A stretch of 44,468 nucleotides of DNA from Planctomycetota bacterium (GTDB lineage Bacteria; Planctomycetota; Planctomycetia; Pirellulales; Lacipirellulaceae). Location: positions 1-44,468 of the forward strand of contig JABDGM010000029.1 in the NCBI GenBank assembly GCA_013286045.1. The letters run 5' to 3'. The notes below the pieces were generated by a model. The model did not search any database. It saw nothing but the letters and a program-made list of their open reading frames with translations, and was not told where the DNA came from. The first letter of the stretch is position 1. Every line of letters begins with the position of its first letter. This document shows positions 44,467-44,468 of this stretch, piece after piece. The position numbers and the translations under genes were made by a program.

Positions 44467-44468
44467 TT

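Overview
The window looks like a chromosomal segment of a planctomycete, probably of the Pirellulales type. The reasons are several secreted proteins with PEP-CTERM sorting tails, dockerin-like GDYNNNG/GDFNND segments, a Gly/His/Tyr-rich protein with a TIGR03000-like domain, a small membrane protein of the FSLGWML type, and a 23S-5S rRNA unit with its own promoter and no 16S or tRNA beside it. This assignment is inferred from protein style. No 16S sequence is present to confirm it.

Left part (1-12.4 kb) is housekeeping and regulation: the 5' part of a QueD-type gene cut by the window edge, cardiolipin synthase, an outer-membrane barrel protein, YqgE/AlgH, TrpE, the protein-arginine-kinase pair mcsA-mcsB, a PEP-CTERM protein, RtcB RNA ligase, a possible structured RNA ending in an intrinsic terminator, a membrane protein with two GGDEF domains (the second degenerate), and a small membrane protein. 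The mcsAB promoter carries a perfect inverted repeat over its -10 box.

Middle (12.5-16.4 kb) is an rRNA unit: a strong promoter, a leader of about 540 nt with hairpins and a boxA antitermination motif, 23S rRNA enclosed by a long processing stem, 5S rRNA and a strong intrinsic terminator.

Right part (16.4-44.5 kb) is accessory and envelope-related: a DUF1254/DUF1214 protein, two HAF-repeat PEP-CTERM paralogues, a DUF1398 protein, a secreted double-CxxC protein, glutathione peroxidase, an FGE-fold/dockerin/PEP-CTERM protein, a translationally coupled ECF sigma / membrane protein / secreted protein operon, GNAT, a geranylgeranyl-reductase-like flavoprotein, an outer-membrane barrel, GH43, another PEP-CTERM protein, a flavin monooxygenase, two glycosyltransferases, a condensation/WS-DGAT-like acyltransferase, a GH25 lysozyme fused to autotransporter-type repeats, an SDR, the TIGR03000-like protein, an acyl-CoA synthetase and a GyrI-like protein.

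Several palindromic repeats (REP/REPIN-like pairs and an 80-bp element with terminal inverted repeats) lie between genes. Hand sampling suggests the + strand is G-rich on the left and C-rich on the right whatever the gene orientation, which could mark a replichore switch. No CRISPR array, insertion sequence, prophage or tRNA gene was seen. The best candidates for something undescribed are the structured RNA at about 9.79-10.1 kb, the palindrome over the mcsAB promoter, and the GH25/autotransporter-repeat/dockerin/PEP-CTERM fusion.
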